Shown in pieces: positions 18,209-27,474 of a stretch of DNA of 64,000 bases. The stretch is from Verrucomicrobiota bacterium (GTDB lineage Bacteria; Verrucomicrobiota; Verrucomicrobiia; Verrucomicrobiales; Akkermansiaceae), in assembly GCA_004293445.1 (NCBI GenBank), contig RDYP01000009.1, positions 48,096 to 112,095 of the forward strand. Reading direction: 5' to 3'. The position numbers and the translations under genes are program-made. A model generated the notes under the pieces. That model saw only the letters and a program-made list of their open reading frames with translations. It had not been told where the DNA came from and ran no database searches. Every line of letters begins with the position of its first letter. Position 1 is the stretch's first letter.

Positions 18209-20434
18209 ATGTCATCCCCCCCCCGCAAGTCCGAGGCCTTGATGCCAGACGGTCCGAATCGTTCGGACGCGTCGATGTCGGGCGATCCGACCCGTTATCT
18301 TCCTCGCGTCGAGCCCGGTCGGATCGGAGGCGTCCTGAGAAGGCGTGGCTGGGTCTTGATTCTGGGAATCGCTCTCGCCGTCGCCGCGATGTGGGTCTAC
18401 GTCGAGAGGGCGCCGAAATACTACGAAGCGGTTGGCTCGGTCGAGATCAGTGGCCGATCGCCGGATCTTTTGAACATCGATGGTCTGTCGCCGGAGGAGT
18501 CGAAGGACCTCGAGCAGTTGCGGACGATCGAGCGGAATCTCGCGTCGAGCGCCTTGCTGCTGCGTGTGGCGAGGGAGAATGGATTGCTGGCGGACGGGGC
18601 ATTCGCGCCAGCGGGCGCGAGCGAGCAGGAGGTGGTCGCTTTGTTGGCGAAGCGGACCCGGGTTGAGCTCGATCGCGGGACGCGTGTCGTGGTTTTGAGC
18701 GTCGAGGATCGAGATCCGCTTCGTGCGAAAGTCTTGGTGGAGTCTTTGGTGGGTGGCTACGATTTGTGGATCAAGGAGCGGCGTGATGCTTTGTCGAAGC
18801 AGGCTGTGGCAGGGTTGGCTGGTGAGGAGGCGAAACTGCGTAAGGCAATGGAGTCGAGCGCCTTGGCGGTACAGCGCTTTCGAGAGGAACATCCGGTGCC
18901 CGGTTTGGAGACCGTGGATGGGGCGGGGCTTGATCGGGAAGTCTTGGGTGCTCTCGAAGCCCGTCTGATCGAGGCCCGGGCCGAGCGGTTGCGCCTGGAG
19001 GCGGAGTATGAAGCCTTCAAGAAGTTGGACCCTGCGAATCCTGACTCGCTCGCAGGTGTGGGGACCAGCGGACGTGCGGCGGAGGTCTTCGACCATGCGC
19101 GGGCCTTGCAAGTCAAAGAGCTCGAGTTTGTGAAAATTCAGGAGCGCTATCGACACAAGCATCCGGTCTATCAAGAGACCGAACACGAGATCTCAAATCT
19201 CAAAGAAAATCTGTCCGAGGCGATTCGGGTATCGGGTCAGGCGATCGATAAGAGCTATCGAATCGGGATCGAGAATGAAGCGAAGTTGAGTGCTGAAGTG
19301 GATCGTGCCCGAGCTGCGGCCATCGATGTCGAGGGACTGCGTGCTCGCTTCGATCGTTTGCGGCGGGAAGCGGATGCCGCGAGGGATTTGCACGATAAGG
19401 TGAACACTCGTTTGCGTGAGTCGGTGCTCGCGACGGCCGTCGCGGGATCGGCTTTGGCGTGGGCGGAGCCGCCTTTCGTCCCGGAGAAGGCCTCGTCTCC
19501 GGACAAGAGGGTGTTGTTTCCTCTCGCCGCTTTCGTTGGGTTGACGGGCGGGCTGGTACTGATGATCGGACTGGAATTGGGCACTGGTAAGGTGAACGAC
19601 CCGGCTGCGGCGACGCGTGCCACCGGGGTGCCGATGTTGACCAGTCTGCCGGTATTCGAGGCGGGTTGTGAAGGGGACTTTGTCCTGTTGTCCTCGCCTG
19701 AATCCTCCTGTGCCGAGGCGTTCCGCCGACTCTGTGTGTCCTTGCAGAGACCCTTGTCCAAGCCGGGCTTGCGGACTGTTTTGTTTGCGGGTGCCGCGGC
19801 GGGCGAGGGGCGCTCGACCTGTGCGATGAACTATGCCGCATCGCTGGCGGTTCAAGGGCATCGTACCCTTCTGCTCGATGCGGATTTGCGGCGTCCGGGG
19901 TTGAGTCGGGATCATCTCGGCGATGAATCGTCTGGCTTGGGGGATTATCTCGCCGGCGAGTCGGATCTTTCGAAAGCTTGTTTCCCGACCGTCCTGCCGA
20001 ACTTGTATTTGTTGTCATCGGGCCCCATTCGCGACGACGCGGCGGAGCTGCTGTTAGGCACCCGCCTGGCAGTTTTGCTGGAGGATGCCCATCGATGGTT
20101 CGACGTTGTGGTGATCGATAGTCCGCCGGTGCTTGCGGTCAGCGATGCCTTGGCGCTTGCCCGCTACGCTGACGTGACCTGCCTTGTGATACGTCGCGGA
20201 GTGAACTTGCGGACAAACCTGCGCAAGGCGGCGGAGTGGCTGCGTTCCGCCGGTGGCAATCCGGTAGGCTTCATTTGGAATGAGCTGCCAGCCTCTGTTT
20301 CCGAGTCGGTATCGGACGCGCCCTGCGTGCCTTGCCGGCGTTCCTCGCTGTCGGATCGGGGGTCGCAGAGTCACGAAGTTATCTCTTCGGAAGTGAGGAG
20401 TGTCGCTGAATTCGAATCTTTTCCGAGCGCATGA
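18209..20434 (+). CDS. Wzc-like chain-length determinant with BY-kinase-like ATPase domain
   Basis: Inner-membrane co-polymerase of 741 residues. Two membrane segments (GWVLILGIALAVAAMWVYV near 50, and FPLAAFVGLTGGLVLMIGLEL near 440) flank a long coiled-coil periplasmic region, the Wzz topology. The C-terminal half is a BY-kinase-type P-loop ATPase with Walker A' LLLDADLRRPGL and Walker B VVVIDSPPV. Two oddities: the Walker A reads GAAAGEGRST, with Arg (~535) where kinases have Lys, and the last ~75 residues contain no tyrosine at all, so the usual autophosphorylated Tyr cluster is missing. Kinase activity is therefore doubtful. A GTG three codons upstream is an alternative start. Confidence 0.86.
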   Translation: MSSPPRKSEALMPDGPNRSDASMSGDPTRYLPRVEPGRIGGVLRRRGWVLILGIALAVAAMWVYVERAPKYYEAVGSVEISGRSPDLLNIDGLSPEESKDLEQLRTIERNLASSALLLRVARENGLLADGAFAPAGASEQEVVALLAKRTRVELDRGTRVVVLSVEDRDPLRAKVLVESLVGGYDLWIKERRDALSKQAVAGLAGEEAKLRKAMESSALAVQRFREEHPVPGLETVDGAGLDREVLGALEARLIEARAERLRLEAEYEAFKKLDPANPDSLAGVGTSGRAAEVFDHARALQVKELEFVKIQERYRHKHPVYQETEHEISNLKENLSEAIRVSGQAIDKSYRIGIENEAKLSAEVDRARAAAIDVEGLRARFDRLRREADAARDLHDKVNTRLRESVLATAVAGSALAWAEPPFVPEKASSPDKRVLFPLAAFVGLTGGLVLMIGLELGTGKVNDPAAATRATGVPMLTSLPVFEAGCEGDFVLLSSPESSCAEAFRRLCVSLQRPLSKPGLRTVLFAGAAAGEGRSTCAMNYAASLAVQGHRTLLLDADLRRPGLSRDHLGDESSGLGDYLAGESDLSKACFPTVLPNLYLLSSGPIRDDAAELLLGTRLAVLLEDAHRWFDVVVIDSPPVLAVSDALALARYADVTCLVIRRGVNLRTNLRKAAEWLRSAGGNPVGFIWNELPASVSESVSDAPCVPCRRSSLSDRGSQSHEVISSEVRSVAEFESFPSA

Positions 20435-20524
20435 TGGACTTTCCGGATTGCCTCGTCCTATCTTCCCCGCGCCCCGGAATCACCCCCGATCCGGTGTTTT
20501 TCTCCCCCCTCGAATCCCCCCGTT

Positions 20525-22039
20525 ATGAAATGTGCTCCCCCCGCACCTGTTGTGAAAGATACCGATTTTGCGGATGTCGCGGAATCGGTTGATGAAGAGC
20601 TGCCTTCCTACTCCTTGCGACATCGGCATCGCCCGTGGGTGGCTCATCAGAAATTGGTGGCGGTGAGCTTTCTGGGCGATGCTGCCGTGGTTTTTGGTGC
20701 GATGGCCTGTGCGTATTTCTTGCGTTTTGAGACAAAGCTAAGGGACATCGGGGTGGATGCCGTGGCGGTGGATTTTCGATCCTATCTGGGCCATGTCCTC
20801 TTTGGGGGTGCCTTGATGCTGATGTTGTTGGCAAATTTTCGCCTTCACGACCCGCGGAATTATCTCGCGATTCGCCGGACCTTCACGGTGATCGTCAAGG
20901 CCTGCTCGATCTGGCTGATCGTGTTCCTCGGGGTGGCCTTGGTATTGAAATTGGATCCGCCCATTTCCCGGATGTATTGCGGGATCGGGAGTGTTGTGGG
21001 GATCTCGATGCTGTGCGGTTGGCGTTGGTTTCTCTATTGTGTTTTGCGGCGCGAATCGTTCGCACGGATGCTTCGCCAGAAGACCGTCTTTGTGGGTTGG
21101 AATGAAGAATGCGGTCGTGCGATCAGTCGGCTCAGCGAGGGCAGGGCGCATCAAATCGCGGTCCATGGGGTGATCTTGCCACCGGATTCGAAGTTGGATG
21201 CCCAGCCACCGCCGGGCGTGCCGGTGCTCGGTTCTTATGATTCTTTGCGCCGGATCGTTCGCAGTTCCGGAGCGGATTTAATCGTAGCGGTGGACGGCTG
21301 CATGGACCGGGCGGACATGCTTTTACTGGCGGAGACTTGCGGCAAGGAGTTCGTCGACTTCAAGTTGGTGCCGAGTTGTTTTCAAATTCTCGCGTCGGGT
21401 CTGAAGCTCGAATATTTCCATGGAATGCCGGTGCTAGGGGTGGGCAAGTTGCCGCTGCACCACGTGTTCAACAACGCGATCAAGCGGGGAATTGATATCT
21501 TTGGTGCGTTGGTTGGGATTGTCCTATTTGCGCCGCTCGTTGCGATTTTCTGTATCATGGTCCGCTTCGAGTCGCGGGGGCCGGTGTTCTACAAGCAGCG
21601 GCGGATTGGTTTGAATGGTCGGCCGTTCGAAATTCTCAAGATCCGGTCGATGGCGCTGGATGCGGAGGCACCCGGTCGCGCGGGTTGGACGGTTCGGAAC
21701 GATCCCCGCCGTCTCAAAGTGGGGACTTTCATGCGGGAATGGAACATCGATGAATTACCGCAGTTCATCAATGTGCTGCGTGGCGAAATGAGTTTGGTCG
21801 GGCCTCGTCCCGAACGGCCGGAGTTGATCGAGGGCTTCAAGGAGCGGATCCCGCATTACAATGTTCGGCACAACATCAAGCCAGGAGTGACGGGGTGGGC
21901 TCAGGTCAATGGCTTGCGAGGCGATACTTGCTTGCGGGAGAGGATCAAGTTCGACCTCGACTACATCGAGAACTGGAACTTCTTCCTCGATCTGCAAATC
22001 ATCGTGATGACTTTTTTCAATCGCTCGGGTGCTTGTTAA
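20525..22039 (+). CDS. polyprenyl-phosphate sugar phosphotransferase (WcaJ/WbaP type)
   Basis: Membrane enzyme of 504 residues that moves a sugar-1-phosphate from a nucleotide sugar to undecaprenyl phosphate, starting repeat-unit assembly. Four N-terminal membrane segments precede a Rossmann-like middle part (KTVFVGWNEECGRA). The C-terminal catalytic domain begins with the membrane helix DIFGALVGIVLFAPLVAIF and carries FYKQRRIGLNGRPF, FEILKIRSM, DELPQFINVLRGEMSLVGPR and KPGVTGWAQVNGLRG. It is the only sugar transferase in this locus. A pyrimidine-rich 90-base gap separates it from the Wzc-like gene. Confidence 0.92.
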   Translation: MKCAPPAPVVKDTDFADVAESVDEELPSYSLRHRHRPWVAHQKLVAVSFLGDAAVVFGAMACAYFLRFETKLRDIGVDAVAVDFRSYLGHVLFGGALMLMLLANFRLHDPRNYLAIRRTFTVIVKACSIWLIVFLGVALVLKLDPPISRMYCGIGSVVGISMLCGWRWFLYCVLRRESFARMLRQKTVFVGWNEECGRAISRLSEGRAHQIAVHGVILPPDSKLDAQPPPGVPVLGSYDSLRRIVRSSGADLIVAVDGCMDRADMLLLAETCGKEFVDFKLVPSCFQILASGLKLEYFHGMPVLGVGKLPLHHVFNNAIKRGIDIFGALVGIVLFAPLVAIFCIMVRFESRGPVFYKQRRIGLNGRPFEILKIRSMALDAEAPGRAGWTVRNDPRRLKVGTFMREWNIDELPQFINVLRGEMSLVGPRPERPELIEGFKERIPHYNVRHNIKPGVTGWAQVNGLRGDTCLRERIKFDLDYIENWNFFLDLQIIVMTFFNRSGAC

Positions 22040-22040
22040 G

Positions 22041-23372
22041 ATGCCGGACGAGCAGTCCTTGCAGTCCGCTCGCCGGGATCGATCGATTCGGTTGGCTGTG
22101 GTGACTTCCTTCGCGTCGAAGGCAGGGAATGCTTTGCTGCAATTGCTGGCGATTCCCGTGGCGGTGCGGGTGTTGGGGCGGGAGGAATTCGGGATTTATG
22201 GCACGGTGGGAATTGCCCTCTCGATCGTGGCGGTGCTGCAAGCGGGAATCGGTCCTGCCTTGGCGCATGGAATTGCCTCGGCCAAGGCGCGCGGAGGTGA
22301 CGCGGAGGCCCGTGAGTGGTCGTCCAGCGCCTTTTTCCTCTCGGGTGGCTTGGCCTTGCTCGCAGGGCTGTTGCTGTCCGCCTTGCTACTGCTGCTGCCC
22401 TTGCCGTGGATTTTCGGTGAAGAATTTGCGGGTCGGGAAGACGCTTTGCGGTGGGGCTTGTGGACCGGGCTCCTGCTCTTTGTGTTGCTGTTCCTACTGA
22501 ACCTCGGGGACCGGCTGCGCGAGGGCTTGTTGGAGGTATCTTCGAACAATTTGTGGGGAGCAGCTGGCAATCTGGCGGCTGCGCTGATGGTAGGGATCGG
22601 GGTGCATCTTGTCCCTGAGGTTTGGTTCCTCGTGTTGGCGGTTCACGGCCCCTTGGTGCTGGCCAAGCTCTGCAACTTGTTGTCGCTGTGGCGGCATCAT
22701 CCCGAGTTGCGACCGCTTCGCTCGTTTTTTCGGCCATCGGTGGCGAAGGGTCTGTTCACCGATGGTCTTGCCTTTTCCTCCTGCGCCCTGGTGGCCGGGG
22801 TGGTCGAATGCAATCTCTGTGGCTGGCTGGTCGGTCGTAGCGGAGGTCCCTCGGCGAGTGCGCTTTACAGCGTGTTCATTCAGATGACGATCATGCAGCT
22901 CGGGTTAGTGATGATGCTCAGCACTCCGACGTGGCCGGCGGTGGCCGAGGCTTTGGCGCGGGGAGACCTCGCTTGGGCCAAGAGGGCGGCGGGCAGGCTT
23001 TATCGATATGGCGGCGCTTTCGGGCTTTGCGCTTTCGCCGGGTTGGTTTTGTTAGGACCCTGGTTCTTTCGATTTTGGCTCGGCGCGGAATTCTCCGGGC
23101 TGCCGCGGTCGACGTTTGCCGGTTACGGTTTTTATTTCGCCGCTCATGTCTGGCGGCATCTGAATCATACGATGATGATCGCCACCGGTCAGGTCCGGTT
23201 TTTGGCGAGGATCCAGTTCGCAGAGTCGGTATTGGTCGCCGGGGTGGCCCTGCTGGCCCTGAAGTGGGGTGGCATGGGTTCGATGTTCGCGGCGATGGCT
23301 ACTACGATTCTAGTCGTCAGCGGCACGATCCTACCGTGGCGGGTCATGCGCGGGATGCTTGGCCGTGCCTGA
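22041..23372 (+). CDS. Wzx-type oligosaccharide flippase
   Basis: Integral membrane protein of 443 residues with about 12 hydrophobic segments, of the polysaccharide-biosynthesis (MOP) exporter type. The N-terminus FASKAGNALLQLLAIPVAVRVLGREEFGIYG is the usual first helix pair of Wzx/RfbX proteins. It should flip the lipid-linked repeat unit to the periplasmic face. The ATG at 22041 begins one base after the stop of the phosphotransferase; an in-frame GTG at 22029 would overlap it. It ends 7 bases before the convergent dehydrogenase gene. Confidence 0.85.
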   Translation: MPDEQSLQSARRDRSIRLAVVTSFASKAGNALLQLLAIPVAVRVLGREEFGIYGTVGIALSIVAVLQAGIGPALAHGIASAKARGGDAEAREWSSSAFFLSGGLALLAGLLLSALLLLLPLPWIFGEEFAGREDALRWGLWTGLLLFVLLFLLNLGDRLREGLLEVSSNNLWGAAGNLAAALMVGIGVHLVPEVWFLVLAVHGPLVLAKLCNLLSLWRHHPELRPLRSFFRPSVAKGLFTDGLAFSSCALVAGVVECNLCGWLVGRSGGPSASALYSVFIQMTIMQLGLVMMLSTPTWPAVAEALARGDLAWAKRAAGRLYRYGGAFGLCAFAGLVLLGPWFFRFWLGAEFSGLPRSTFAGYGFYFAAHVWRHLNHTMMIATGQVRFLARIQFAESVLVAGVALLALKWGGMGSMFAAMATTILVVSGTILPWRVMRGMLGRA

Positions 23373-23379
23373 GCTGGGC

Positions 23380-24345
23380 TCACATGATTCGGTCGACAAT
23401 CGGCTGTCCGGAAAGGTGGCGCTGAAGGTTGTCGAGGAATCGGCCGATGAGGATACGGGTTTCGTCAAACTGTCCACCGGCGGTGTGTGGCGTAATGTGG
23501 CAGTTATCGCAGGTCCAAAGTACGTGGTCGTCTGCGAGCGGTTCGGGGTCGGTGACGTCGAGCCAGGCTGCGGCAAGGTGGCCGGATTTCAGAGCTTCGG
23601 CGAGGGCATCTTGGTCGACGGTGCTACCGCGGCCGATGTTGTAGAAGATCGCTCCAGGTTTCATGTGACCGAGGCGTCCGGCATCGAACCAACGAAGTGA
23701 GGCGGGATTGTCGGGGAGGATATTGACGACGTGGTCGGCCGTGGCGAGGGCGGCATTGGCTTGGTCGGGAGGAATGATGGGCACCTTTTCATTGCCGCGC
23801 GCCTGGCGACGGATGGCGGTGATGCTCATGCGGAACGGCTCCAAGAGCTCGATCAAGCGCTCGGCGATCGTTCCGTAGCCCGCGATGAGGAGAGACTGTC
23901 CCTGGAGCAGGCGGCTGTCGCGACGCAGTGCGAGCCATTCTGGCGTGCCGTTCGCGCAGCGGGTTGCGAGGCCGCGTGGGAGCTGGCGGGCATTTGCCAG
24001 CATGAAAGCGAGGACATGCTCCGCGCAGGGAGCGTCGTAAACGTGAGAGCTGTTAGAGACGACAATGCCACGGGTCCGCATTTCGGCCCGGAATTCCGCG
24101 CTGTCGTAGCGGGTGTAGCCGGCGGTGCTGATTTGCAGCCATTTTAGGTTTCGCGACGAGAGCACGGCGTCGACCCGTGGCTGGCCGAGCACGATATCGG
24201 CCTCCTGCATCAAGGGGTCGGTGGGGAGGTCGGCGAGTACCGATGTCGCCCCTTGGGTGGGCAGGAGCAGTTCGTGGGGTGCGATGCTTGCTCGTAGCCA
24301 GTCGATGAGTTCGCGCGGGGCTTGGAGGTCGGTGAAGACTTTCAT
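23380..24345 (-). CDS. D-isomer-specific 2-hydroxyacid dehydrogenase
   Basis: Cytoplasmic NAD(P)-dependent oxidoreductase of 321 residues acting on an unidentified 2-hydroxy/2-oxo acid pair. Substrate-binding region with LQISTAGYTRYD, a dinucleotide-binding loop in LLIAGYGTIAERL, and the catalytic trio: Arg in NIGRGSTVD, Glu in DPEPL and His in ITPHTAGG. The glycine loop GYGTIA departs slightly from GxGxxG. It starts 12 bases after the stop of the AGCS symporter, so the two probably form an operon. Confidence 0.88.
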   Translation of the reverse strand: MKVFTDLQAPRELIDWLRASIAPHELLLPTQGATSVLADLPTDPLMQEADIVLGQPRVDAVLSSRNLKWLQISTAGYTRYDSAEFRAEMRTRGIVVSNSSHVYDAPCAEHVLAFMLANARQLPRGLATRCANGTPEWLALRRDSRLLQGQSLLIAGYGTIAERLIELLEPFRMSITAIRRQARGNEKVPIIPPDQANAALATADHVVNILPDNPASLRWFDAGRLGHMKPGAIFYNIGRGSTVDQDALAEALKSGHLAAAWLDVTDPEPLADDHVLWTCDNCHITPHTAGGQFDETRILIGRFLDNLQRHLSGQPIVDRIM

Positions 24346-24357
24346 GGGATGGGGGGC

Positions 24358-26022
24358 TTATCGGTTTTCCATGCGGTCGACGGCAGCTTGTGCTTCGTCG
24401 AGTGAGGCGCCGGCATCGACTTTGCGGGTGATGGCGAGGAAGCGGTTGAACTCCCTGCGAATGACGGGCAGCAGGAGATAAACGCCGATCAGGTTCGGGA
24501 CGCTCATTGCGAAGAGGGAGGCGTCGGAGAAATCGGTCGCCTTACCCATCGATGTGGCGCTGCCAACGATGATGATCAGACAGAAGAACGTCTGGTAGGC
24601 GACGCGTGCCGCCTTTGAGAGTCCGAAAAGGTACTGCCAAGCCTGGAGTCCGTAATAGCTCCAGGTGATCAGGGTGGAGAAGGCGAAGAGGAAGACGGCT
24701 GCGAAGAGAATATAGCGGAAGCCGTCGTGAACGGTTTCGAATGCCGCGGAGGTCATGCCGATGCCAAAGCGGGTACCGTCGCCCGCAACTTTGCCGATCT
24801 CAAAGGCATGTCCGTGAATGTTGTAGCTGGCGCTGCCTGGGCTGTCGAACTGCATGGTGACGCAGAGGACGAGGGCAGTCATGGTGCAGATAATGACCGT
24901 ATCGACGAAGGGTTCGAGCAGGGCGACGACGCCTTCGGATGCCGGGAAGCGGGTTTTGGCGGCAGCGTGGGCGATCGGGGCGGAGCCGATGCCGGCTTCG
25001 TTGGAAAAGGTAGCGCGGCGCATGCCCCAGATAAAGGCAGCGAGTAGTCCGCCGGTGATCGCGGCACGAGGTTCGAAGGCCTCGCGGACGATCATGGCGA
25101 GTGCCGCTGGGATGGCGTTCGCGTTGACTCCCAAGACGACGAGGCAGCTCAGGACGTAGATGATGCACATGAAAGGGACCATCTTGTCGGTGACACGGGC
25201 AATACCCTTGATGCCGCCGATGATGACAAGCCCGGTGAGCGCGGCCATCAGGGTGCCGAAGATCCATTGTTTGCCGGCGAAGAAGGATGCATCGCCACCG
25301 GTGACATTGATGAGTTGTGCGGTGGCCTGGTTGATTTGAAAAATGTTACCGCCGCCGAAAGATGCGAACACGCACATGATGGCGAAGAAGGCGGCCAGTA
25401 GTGTCCCGAGCGGCTTCATTCCGCGTTCCGCCAAGCCGTCGCGCAGGTAGTACATCGCACCACCATGGACTTTTCCATCGGCGTCGAACTTGCGGTATCG
25501 AACGCCGAGGGTGCATTCGGCGAATTTGGTGGTCATGCCGAGGAAGCCGCTGAGGAAGAGCCAGAATGCAACCCCCGGTCCGCCATTGGCGATTCCGATT
25601 GCGACGCCGGCGATGTTGCCGAGGCCGACGGTGCCGGAAACTGCGGCGCTGAGGGCTTGGAAGTGCGTGACCTCGCCTGGATCGTCGGGATGACTGTATT
25701 TTCCGCGAACCGTGCGGAGGGCGAGTCCAAAGGCACGGAGATTGATGAAGCGGAAGAAGAGGGTCAGGATCATTCCCGCGGCCGCAAGCCAGAGTACGAC
25801 GCCGAGGACCGGGTAGCCGTCGATGGGAACGGTGAAAAAGACGCTGTTGACGAAGTCGCCGGTGATTTTGCCGAAGCCTTCATCGATTTTCTGGTCAAGC
25901 GTCAGTGCCTCAGCGGGTGGCGAGCTCGATGTCTCCTGGGCAAGGAGGGGTACCGATAAAAGCGTGAAGAAGAGCGCGAGAGCGGTGATCCAGCGGGGAA
26001 GAAGGGACGGTCGGCCGGGCAT
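24358..26022 (-). CDS. sodium:alanine/glycine symporter (AGCS family)
   Basis: Inner-membrane Na+-coupled amino acid transporter of 554 residues. The AGCS signature AVSGTVGLGNIAGVA is present near residue 130, with NGGPGVAFW and FGGGNIFQINQ further on, and ~10-11 hydrophobic segments. An extra N-terminal hydrophobic stretch ending LLSVPLLAQE looks like a cleavable signal peptide followed by a ~40-residue soluble region before the first transport helix, which lengthens it compared with the usual ~450-500 residues. It lies upstream of the 2-hydroxyacid dehydrogenase in the same direction. Confidence 0.92.
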   Translation of the reverse strand: MPGRPSLLPRWITALALFFTLLSVPLLAQETSSSPPAEALTLDQKIDEGFGKITGDFVNSVFFTVPIDGYPVLGVVLWLAAAGMILTLFFRFINLRAFGLALRTVRGKYSHPDDPGEVTHFQALSAAVSGTVGLGNIAGVAIGIANGGPGVAFWLFLSGFLGMTTKFAECTLGVRYRKFDADGKVHGGAMYYLRDGLAERGMKPLGTLLAAFFAIMCVFASFGGGNIFQINQATAQLINVTGGDASFFAGKQWIFGTLMAALTGLVIIGGIKGIARVTDKMVPFMCIIYVLSCLVVLGVNANAIPAALAMIVREAFEPRAAITGGLLAAFIWGMRRATFSNEAGIGSAPIAHAAAKTRFPASEGVVALLEPFVDTVIICTMTALVLCVTMQFDSPGSASYNIHGHAFEIGKVAGDGTRFGIGMTSAAFETVHDGFRYILFAAVFLFAFSTLITWSYYGLQAWQYLFGLSKAARVAYQTFFCLIIIVGSATSMGKATDFSDASLFAMSVPNLIGVYLLLPVIRREFNRFLAITRKVDAGASLDEAQAAVDRMENR

Positions 26023-26079
26023 GATTCGCGGAGGCTGGCAAGCGGGCCGTCGATCCGCAAGGACGGAGGTGGGGGTGAC

Positions 26080-27414
26080 TCAGGGGTCGATGGCGGCGAT
26101 GATGGCGCCGAACACCTCTTCTGCCTGGGTGACCGGAATCGGGGAGCCGAGGATCAGGGGGCGTTCTCCGTCTTCGACGATGTCGCGGCCGTGGGAGCCT
26201 TTTACGAGCGAGGCATCGAGCGGGATCACTTCCAGCAGACCGCGGAGGCCGAGCTTTTTTTTCAGCAGGAATTTTCCGATCTCCCATTTCGGGTTGGGAA
26301 TTTCCGGGTCGAGGAAAAGTTCCGCGGGATCGTAGCCTGGCTTGCGGTGGATGTCGACGCAACGGGCGAAGTCGGGTGCTTTCGCATCGTCCTCCCAAAA
26401 GTAGTAAGTGAACCAGGCATCGGGTTCGGCGACGACGACGAAGTCGCCGCTGCGGTCGCCATCGATCGACTCGCGGACTTCGGCGACACCGTCGATGGAT
26501 TCCAGGAATTCGCGGAGCTTTGCGGTGGGCCCTTGCTTGGCGTAAATGTGGGCGACTTGGTGATCTGCTACGGCAAAGACTTCGCAGCCACCGGCGTCGA
26601 GCGTCTCGCGGCCGAGCTCGTTCTTGACTTGGATCCAAGCTTCCTTGCGGAACAGGCGGTTCAGATGGATGGGACGAGTAACCTTTGAAATACCGTATTC
26701 GGAGACGACCATCACCTTGACGCCGCGGGTTTCGAGGAAATCGATGAGGTCGCCGGCAACCCGGTCGATGGCTTCCAGTTCGGGCGCGATCTCCGGAGCA
26801 CCGGGGCCGAATTTTTGCAGGCAGTAGTCGAGATGAGGCAGGTAAACGAAACTCAGGGTCGGCGATTCGCGCTCCTCGGTCCATCGCGCGGCCTTGGCGA
26901 TCCATTCTGAGCAGGCGATGCCGGCACCCGGCCCCCAGAAGGAGGGAAAGGGGAAGGGGCCGAGGTCGGCTTTGACCTTTTCTCTCAGGTCCATCGGCTG
27001 GGTGTGGATATCGAAGACTTTGCGACCGTCGGCCGGGTAGAGGGGCCGTGGGGTCATGGTGATGTCGGCCGTGGAGTACATATTGTACCACCAGAAGAGC
27101 TGGGCGCAGGTGAAACCGGGGATTTTCTGGCGGAGATGGTCCCAGATCTTTTCACCGCGGACGAGGTGGTTGCTTTGTTTCCAGAATCGGACCTCTGCGC
27201 TTTCGCGATCATACCAGCCGTTGGCAACGATGCCGTGCTCGCTTGGCGGAGTGCCCGTAAGCATCGAGGACTGGGCGGTGCAGGTAAGCGCGGGGAAGGC
27301 CGGCGGGAAGACCTGCATGCCGTGCTTTTCCGCGAAAGCCGAGAGGCGCGGGGTCGATGGCCCGAGTAGGGACGGGGAGAGTCCGACCACGTTGATGACC
27401 GCCACGCGCTGCAT
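26080..27414 (-). CDS. type I phosphodiesterase / nucleotide pyrophosphatase family protein
   Basis: Alkaline-phosphatase-superfamily hydrolase of 444 residues. The expected nucleophile region FPALTCTAQSSMLTGTPPSEHGI is split by Thr near residue 45, and metal-site candidates follow in YLPHLDY and in the late SHGRDI. The position where most family members have SDHGM reads SEYGIS, changing both Asp and His. This belongs to a subgroup annotated as alkaline phosphatase family protein; its substrate is unknown. The ATG at 27414 (MQRVAVINVVG) is chosen because the 12 codons upstream are not family-like. The N-terminus has no signal peptide, suggesting a cytoplasmic protein. Confidence 0.82.
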   Translation of the reverse strand: MQRVAVINVVGLSPSLLGPSTPRLSAFAEKHGMQVFPPAFPALTCTAQSSMLTGTPPSEHGIVANGWYDRESAEVRFWKQSNHLVRGEKIWDHLRQKIPGFTCAQLFWWYNMYSTADITMTPRPLYPADGRKVFDIHTQPMDLREKVKADLGPFPFPSFWGPGAGIACSEWIAKAARWTEERESPTLSFVYLPHLDYCLQKFGPGAPEIAPELEAIDRVAGDLIDFLETRGVKVMVVSEYGISKVTRPIHLNRLFRKEAWIQVKNELGRETLDAGGCEVFAVADHQVAHIYAKQGPTAKLREFLESIDGVAEVRESIDGDRSGDFVVVAEPDAWFTYYFWEDDAKAPDFARCVDIHRKPGYDPAELFLDPEIPNPKWEIGKFLLKKKLGLRGLLEVIPLDASLVKGSHGRDIVEDGERPLILGSPIPVTQAEEVFGAIIAAIDP

Positions 27415-27474
27415 GAGGCGAAGTGTTGCAGCCGATCGGAGCGCTGGCAATGCAGGTGTCGGCGGCTGTGAGGT

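Noticed and set aside
20405..20425. TTCGAATC-type T-loop sequences as tRNA genes
   Set aside because: The hits here and at 6741 lie inside coding frames and lack acceptor, D and anticodon arms.
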